From an uncultured Treponema sp. (GTDB lineage Bacteria; Spirochaetota; Spirochaetia; Treponematales; Treponemataceae), in the NCBI GenBank assembly GCA_947167745.1, contig CAMVJE010000028.1, forward strand, positions 1 to 16,629: DNA of 16,629 bases, in the 5' to 3' direction. The first letter of the stretch is position 1. Each line of letters starts with the position of its first letter. The position numbers were made by a program, and so were the translations under genes. This document shows positions 13,330 through 16,629 of the stretch, one piece after another. The notes under the pieces are model-generated. The model was not told where the DNA came from, searched no databases, and saw only the letters and a list, made by a program, of their open reading frames with translations.

Positions 13330-13983
13330 CTATCGTTTTGAGAGCATTCGGTTTGTAAGAAAAGTACCCGCAAACTGAATGAGGGCAACCATGATGATAA
13401 TGACGACTACCGAAGCAATCATAACATCCGTGCGGAAACGCTGATAACCATAGCGGATTGCAAGGTCACCCAAGCCGCCACCGCCCAAAGTTCCTGCCAT
13501 AGCCGAATAGCTTATGAGATTGATGACCGTGAGGGTAATTCCCGAAACAACGGCGGGCATTGCCTCAGGAATAAGCACCTTGTAAATAATCTGCCAGTTA
13601 TTTGAACCCATGGCCCGGGCCGCCTGCACAACTCCGGGATCAACTTCGTTCAGTGCGGTTTCGGTAATTCGGGCCACAAAAGGAGCTGCAGCAATAGAAA
13701 GAGGAATTATCGTTGCTGCCGTTCCTATTGCCGTCCCCAAAATCAGTCGTGTAAGTGGAAGAAGAACAATCATCAAAATGACAAAAGGAAAAGAACGCAA
13801 GACATCGATAATACGACTCAAAACAAGATTAAAAGCAGGCTTTGGTGTAATGCCGTATTTATTTGTGATATTCAAAAGCACACCCAAAGGGAAGCCGATT
13901 AAAATTGCAAAAAGCGTTGAGAAAAAAACCATTAAAAGGGTTTCAAGTGTTGAAGTTCCCACAAGAATTAAAATCTGTTCCAT
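13330..13983 (-). CDS. metI: MetI methionine ABC transporter permease
   Basis: A 217-residue inner-membrane permease with five or so hydrophobic helices, normal for MetI. The cytoplasmic EAA loop that contacts the ATPase is visible near residues 123-142 (ALNEVDPGVVQAARAMGSNN), followed by PEAMPAVVSGITLT. Other family marks are DVLRSFPFVILM near 61-72 and GTLGGGGLGDLAIRYGYQRF near 169-188. The start is the ATG at 13983 with AGGAG about 8 bases before it. It lies 34 bases after metN and is surely cotranscribed with it; the small hairpin in that gap has only five paired bases and no T run in the right direction. It works with MetN and MetQ. Confidence 0.94.
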   Translation of the reverse strand: MEQILILVGTSTLETLLMVFFSTLFAILIGFPLGVLLNITNKYGITPKPAFNLVLSRIIDVLRSFPFVILMIVLLPLTRLILGTAIGTAATIIPLSIAAAPFVARITETALNEVDPGVVQAARAMGSNNWQIIYKVLIPEAMPAVVSGITLTVINLISYSAMAGTLGGGGLGDLAIRYGYQRFRTDVMIASVVVIIIMVALIQFAGTFLTNRMLSKR

Positions 13984-14017
13984 AAAAATCTCCTGAATTT
14001 AAGGCCGAACTTGCGCC

Positions 14018-15049
14018 TTATTTTTTCTGAACCCTTACATTGTTCTGTTCAAGCCATTCTATAACGCGGGTGATTTCCTCGTCCTTGCCAACAATGTCTA
14101 CTTCCATGTAACCCACTTCCTCGCCCTGCACATGGGTAATTCCGGCCGCAAGAATATTAAAAGTAACTTCAAATTCCTTGGCCATCATACTCAAAACTGG
14201 CTTCTCAGTAGCATTTCCCACAAAATGAAGGATAAAAGAACCGCTTTCCCGTGACCATTTGACAGTCTCATCGTCATTTTCACGCTTTAAGCCATCGTTT
14301 GCGATATTTTTGATAAAATCACGGGTAGTCTGAGTCTTCGGATTAGTAAAAATTTCTTTTACAGTGCCAGTCTCAACGATACGACCGTTCTCAACAACAG
14401 CCACATTCTCACAGGCATCACGCACAACTTCCATCTGATGGGTAATCATGACGACCGTAAGATTCATCTTCTTCTGGATTTCCTTTATAAGGGAGAGAAT
14501 TTGCCGGGTAGTATTTGGATCCAGCGCACTAGTTGCCTCGTCGCAAAAAAGAATGCTTGGTTCAGTGGCAAGGGCACGGGCAATTGCAACACGCTGCTTC
14601 TGTCCACCGCTTAAAGTGCTTATAGGCGCATTGATTCTGTCTTCCAGCCCGACAAGACTGAGCATTTCCTTAACCCGCTGGAGAATTTTTGCTTTAGGCC
14701 AGCCGGCGATTTCAAGAGGATAGGCAACATTTTTGCCAGCCGTTCTTGAAGAAAGAAGATTGAAATTCTGGAAAATCATGCCTGTCTTCCGCCGCTGAAG
14801 AATTAAGTTAGCTTTGGAAAGATTATCCACCCGCTTGTCGTTATAGTAAACAGCTCCGGAATCCGGAGCTTCAAGGAGGCTTACAAGCCTTATAAGAGAA
14901 CTCTTTCCAGCACCACTTTTACCGATTATGCCGAAAATTTTATTTTCTGGAATATCAAGAGAGATTCCTGCGACAGCCTGAACGGTAGTCTTGCCATTTT
15001 TGCCGGCAGAAACATATGATTTATACAAGTCTTCAAGTTTTATGCGCAT
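14018..15049 (-). CDS. metN: MetN methionine ABC transporter ATPase
   Basis: A 343-residue ATP-binding subunit. It shows Walker A GKSGAGKSS at 43-51, the Q-loop IFQN with Gln94, the signature LSGGQ at 146-150, Walker B ILFCDE with Asp170-Glu171, and the H-loop His214 in MITHQ. From about residue 265 onward lies the NIL domain, the C-terminal methionine sensor that inhibits transport when methionine is plentiful, so feedback control at protein level is expected. The length is full. No SAM riboswitch or other leader exists: only 84 bases separate it from divergent tcdA, and the predicted promoter puts the transcript start beside the ATG. It is the first gene of metN-metI-metQ. Confidence 0.95.
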   Translation of the reverse strand: MRIKLEDLYKSYVSAGKNGKTTVQAVAGISLDIPENKIFGIIGKSGAGKSSLIRLVSLLEAPDSGAVYYNDKRVDNLSKANLILQRRKTGMIFQNFNLLSSRTAGKNVAYPLEIAGWPKAKILQRVKEMLSLVGLEDRINAPISTLSGGQKQRVAIARALATEPSILFCDEATSALDPNTTRQILSLIKEIQKKMNLTVVMITHQMEVVRDACENVAVVENGRIVETGTVKEIFTNPKTQTTRDFIKNIANDGLKRENDDETVKWSRESGSFILHFVGNATEKPVLSMMAKEFEVTFNILAAGITHVQGEEVGYMEVDIVGKDEEITRVIEWLEQNNVRVQKK

Positions 15050-15055
15050 AAAATC

Positions 15056-15084
15056 ATCTTACCACAAAACAAATTCTTAGTCAC
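15056..15084 (-). promoter_or_regulatory. Promoter of metN (leaderless)
   Basis: GTGACT (15079-15084) and TAAGAT (15056-15061) are 17 bases apart on the minus strand, with a TG extension directly before the -10 (TGG-TAAGAT). Six bases separate the -10 from the metN ATG and there is no ribosome site. Each hexamer matches 4 of 6 positions, so this is less certain than the opposing tcdA promoter. Confidence 0.5.
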
Positions 15085-15099
15085 AGATTTTAAGCACAT

Positions 15100-15127
15100 T
15101 TGACATCGCTGGATATTCGGATAGAAT
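15100..15127 (+). promoter_or_regulatory. Promoter of tcdA (leaderless)
   Basis: TTGACA (15100-15105, 6 of 6) and TAGAAT (15122-15127, 5 of 6) with a 16-base spacer. The tcdA ATG begins only 6 bases after the -10, so transcription should start at or beside the start codon; no ribosome site is present. Confidence 0.75.
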
Positions 15128-15133
15128 GAAGCC

Positions 15134-15871
15134 ATGAATAATCAGTTTTCACGCACGGAAATTCTTTTAGGTTCAGAATCGATTAAAAAGCTTCAAAAGG
15201 CTCATGTTGCTGTTTTCGGCATTGGAGGAGTGGGCGGTTATGCAGCGGAAGCCCTTGCCCGGAGCGGAGTGGGTAAAATCGACATCATTGATAACGATAC
15301 AGTCTCCCTTACGAACATTAACCGCCAGATTATTGCCCTTCACTCAACAATTGGGAAGGCTAAAGTTGAAGTAATGAAAGAAAGAATTTTAGACATCAAC
15401 CCCGACTGCCAGGTGCGTGCTTTTCAGTGCTTTTATCTTCCGCAAACAAAAAATTTATTTGATTTTTCCAATTATGATTATATTGTTGATGCAGTAGATA
15501 CAGTTACGGCTAAAATCCAGCTTATTTCTCAGTCAAAAGAAGCTGATGTTCCGGTAATTTCAAGTATGGGAGCTGGAAACAAACTCGATCCCTGCCGATT
15601 TGAAATCGCTGATATTTCAGAAACCAGTGTCTGTCCGCTTGCCCGGGTAATGAGGCAGGAATGCAAAAAAAGAGGGATTTCAGGTGTAAAAGTCCTTTAC
15701 TCAAAAGAAAAACCCGTTGAATCTCATTTAAGTGAAGAAGAAAAAAAATCGGCCGAGCAAAAAGGAAATGGAATCGCGCCCGGAAGCATTTCATTCGTTC
15801 CATCGGTTGCCGGCCTTATTATTGCAGGTGAAGTAATCAAAGATTTAATTAAAGCTGCTTCATCAAATTAG
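15134..15871 (+). CDS. tcdA: tRNA threonylcarbamoyladenosine dehydratase TcdA
   Basis: A 245-residue E1-like enzyme that uses ATP to cyclise t6A to ct6A at position 37 of tRNAs reading ANN codons. The nucleotide-binding loop [17 protein letters not shown] is at 29-45, followed by [17 protein letters not shown] at 49-65 and the [14 protein letters not shown] segment near 113-126 that completes the ATP site. A later [18 protein letters not shown] region is typical of TcdA and separates it from MoeB and ThiF, which carry zinc-binding cysteine pairs. The length fits TcdA. The gene has a strong promoter with no room for a leader, is divergent from metN, and its 3' end overlaps the convergent ribH by 23 bases. 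Confidence 0.93.
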   Translation: MNNQFSRTEILLGSESIKKLQKAHVAVFGIGGVGGYAAEALARSGVGKIDIIDNDTVSLTNINRQIIALHSTIGKAKVEVMKERILDINPDCQVRAFQCFYLPQTKNLFDFSNYDYIVDAVDTVTAKIQLISQSKEADVPVISSMGAGNKLDPCRFEIADISETSVCPLARVMRQECKKRGISGVKVLYSKEKPVESHLSEEEKKSAEQKGNGIAPGSISFVPSVAGLIIAGEVIKDLIKAASSN

Positions 15872-16322
15872 CCATTTCAATTGCGCCCAAAGCACAGTCG
15901 TAGCCTTTGTTGCCGGCCTTGCTGCCTGCGCGCTCAATTGCCTGCTCGATGTTCTCTGTTGTGATTACACCGAATAGCACCGGAACGCCGTTTTTGAAGC
16001 TTGCCTGTGCGACACCTTTTGAAACTTCGGCGCAAACATAATCGTAATGTGTTGTAGAACCACGAATTACGGCACCAACGGCGATTACGGCGTCATATTT
16101 TTTGCTTGCGGCGAGCTTGTCACAGATTACAGGGATTTCAAATGCGCCCGGAACCCAGACAGCCGTGATGTTCTTTTCTTCGACACCGTGGCGAACCAGG
16201 CCGTCAACAGCCCCGCCCAGAAGTTTGTTTACGATGATTTCGTTAAAGCGGCTTGCAACGATTGCAACCTTCATGCCAGCCGGTGCAACTAATTTTCCTT
16301 CGATTAAATTGATTTCGTTCAT
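15849..16322 (-). CDS. ribH: 6,7-dimethyl-8-ribityllumazine synthase RibH
   Basis: A 157-residue lumazine synthase, condensing 5-amino-6-ribitylamino-uracil with dihydroxybutanone phosphate in the penultimate step of riboflavin synthesis. The ATG at 16322 with GGGAG about 8 bases upstream is chosen; an open extension to 16382 would read through a repeat element and has no support. Motifs: [20 protein letters not shown] near 21-40, WVPGAFEIP near 56-64, and [14 protein letters not shown] near 83-96 with the catalytic His92. The length matches the family (about 155). The gene lies downstream of ribA/ribBA in the same direction, giving a riboflavin operon, and its 3' end overlaps tcdA. Confidence 0.95.
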   Translation of the reverse strand: MNEINLIEGKLVAPAGMKVAIVASRFNEIIVNKLLGGAVDGLVRHGVEEKNITAVWVPGAFEIPVICDKLAASKKYDAVIAVGAVIRGSTTHYDYVCAEVSKGVAQASFKNGVPVLFGVITTENIEQAIERAGSKAGNKGYDCALGAIEMANLMKQL

Positions 16323-16341
16323 AATATTTCTCCCATTTTTT

Positions 16342-16409
16342 GACGCAGATGAACACAGATGCACGCAGATTTTAAACACCATCCGCGTTTATCCGTGTGT
16401 ATCTGTGTC
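16342..16409. repeat. 68-base inverted repeat with internal CAGAT periodicity
   Basis: Left arm 16342-16370 (GACGCAGAT, GAACACAGAT, GCACGCAGAT) and right arm 16381-16409 are 29 bases each and nearly reverse-complementary, with a 10-base spacer. Within each arm the unit recurs every 10 bases. This looks like a dispersed intergenic palindrome, placed between the ribA/ribBA stop and the ribH ribosome site. It would fold as a long hairpin in the shared mRNA. Confidence 0.85.
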
Positions 16410-16414
16410 GAATT

Positions 16415-16629
16415 TTACAATTTTTCGGTGAATATATGACCCATTCGGTCTCGTTTTGTTTTGAGGTAGAACGCGTCGTATTTTTGAGCCGGGATTTCAA
16501 TTGGCACCCGCTCGCTTACCTTGAGGCCGAAGCCGTCAAGTCCATAGATTTTTTCGGGATTGTTCGTGAGAAGGCGGAGCGATTTACAGCCCAAATCACG
16601 CAAAATCTGTGCGCCAATCCAATATTCAC
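16415..16629 (-). CDS. ribA: GTP cyclohydrolase II (RibA or fused RibBA), C-terminal fragment
   Basis: The last 71 residues of a protein cut by the window edge. The segment [19 protein letters not shown] followed by [23 protein letters not shown] is the highly conserved end of the GTP cyclohydrolase II domain, which opens GTP to the first riboflavin precursor. The tail continues with [13 protein letters not shown], also typical. The zinc and catalytic residues lie outside the window. Whether a RibB (dihydroxybutanone phosphate synthase) domain precedes it cannot be seen; the fused RibBA form is common next to ribH. It stops 93 bases before the ribH ATG, with the CAGAT repeat between them, and is probably cotranscribed with ribH. 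Confidence 0.92.
   Translation of the reverse strand, partial: EYWIGAQILRDLGCKSLRLLTNNPEKIYGLDGFGLKVSERVPIEIPAQKYDAFYLKTKRDRMGHIFTEKL

Noticed and set aside
13984..14017. Small hairpin (AAGGC/GCCTT) between metN and metI as terminator
   Set aside because: Only five pairs, a 9-base loop and no T run in the direction of transcription; metN and metI should be one transcript.
15050..15133. SAM or other methionine riboswitch before metN
   Set aside because: The gap is only 84 bases and holds two opposing promoters; no conserved riboswitch block is present.
16323..16382. N-terminal extension of RibH to 16382
   Set aside because: The extra 20 codons come from the CAGAT repeat; the ATG at 16322 has a proper ribosome site and gives the normal family length.

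Overview
The window most resembles a host-associated treponeme (spirochete). The reasons are a eukaryotic-type hexokinase of the kind known in treponemes, lipoproteins with relaxed lipoboxes, an outer-membrane barrel next to an ABC-uptake region, and moderate AT content. This is a judgement from family recognition, not a database match. All real genes except the hexokinase and tcdA run on the minus strand, so the text below follows transcription from high to low coordinates where useful.

Region by region: (1) 1-1680 is a leftward accessory cluster. It has a short protein matching the N-terminus of a restriction/methylase family, a RhuM-family protein, and the start of a PLD-like (possibly helicase-linked) protein cut by the window edge. 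(2) 1745-4792 is an uptake operon: a secreted protein with two related NEAT-like beta domains, a BtuF-type binding lipoprotein and a FecCD/BtuC permease, with no ATPase gene. (3) 4852-6073 holds cbiK, predicted to be an exported lipoprotein, behind a clear cobalamin riboswitch and promoter. A 97-base hairpin element separates it from region 2. (4) 6189-7352 encodes an outer-membrane barrel. (5) 7465-9799 holds the peptide transporter gene cstA and an upstream small protein whose coding sequence contains a palindromic repeat. (6) 9869-12402 holds a secreted GH5 glycanase and a divergent hexokinase gene with overlapping promoters between them. (7) 12462-15049 is metN-metI-metQ, with an extra strong promoter and a perfect 17-base palindrome in front of metQ. 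(8) 15134-16629 holds tcdA, ribH (3' ends overlapping) and the end of ribA/ribBA.

Functionally the window combines corrinoid/tetrapyrrole or iron acquisition under B12 control, polysaccharide breakdown plus sugar phosphorylation, peptide and methionine uptake, and riboflavin synthesis. The least ordinary features are four genes whose predicted promoters place transcription start at or next to the start codon (leaderless mRNAs), a 7-base tandem repeat inside a signal-peptide coding region (possible phase variation), and three dispersed-type palindromic repeats, one of which is translated. I saw no tRNA, rRNA, CRISPR array or transposase. The only gene-free stretch over 300 bases (5854-6188) contains the cobalamin riboswitch and its promoter.
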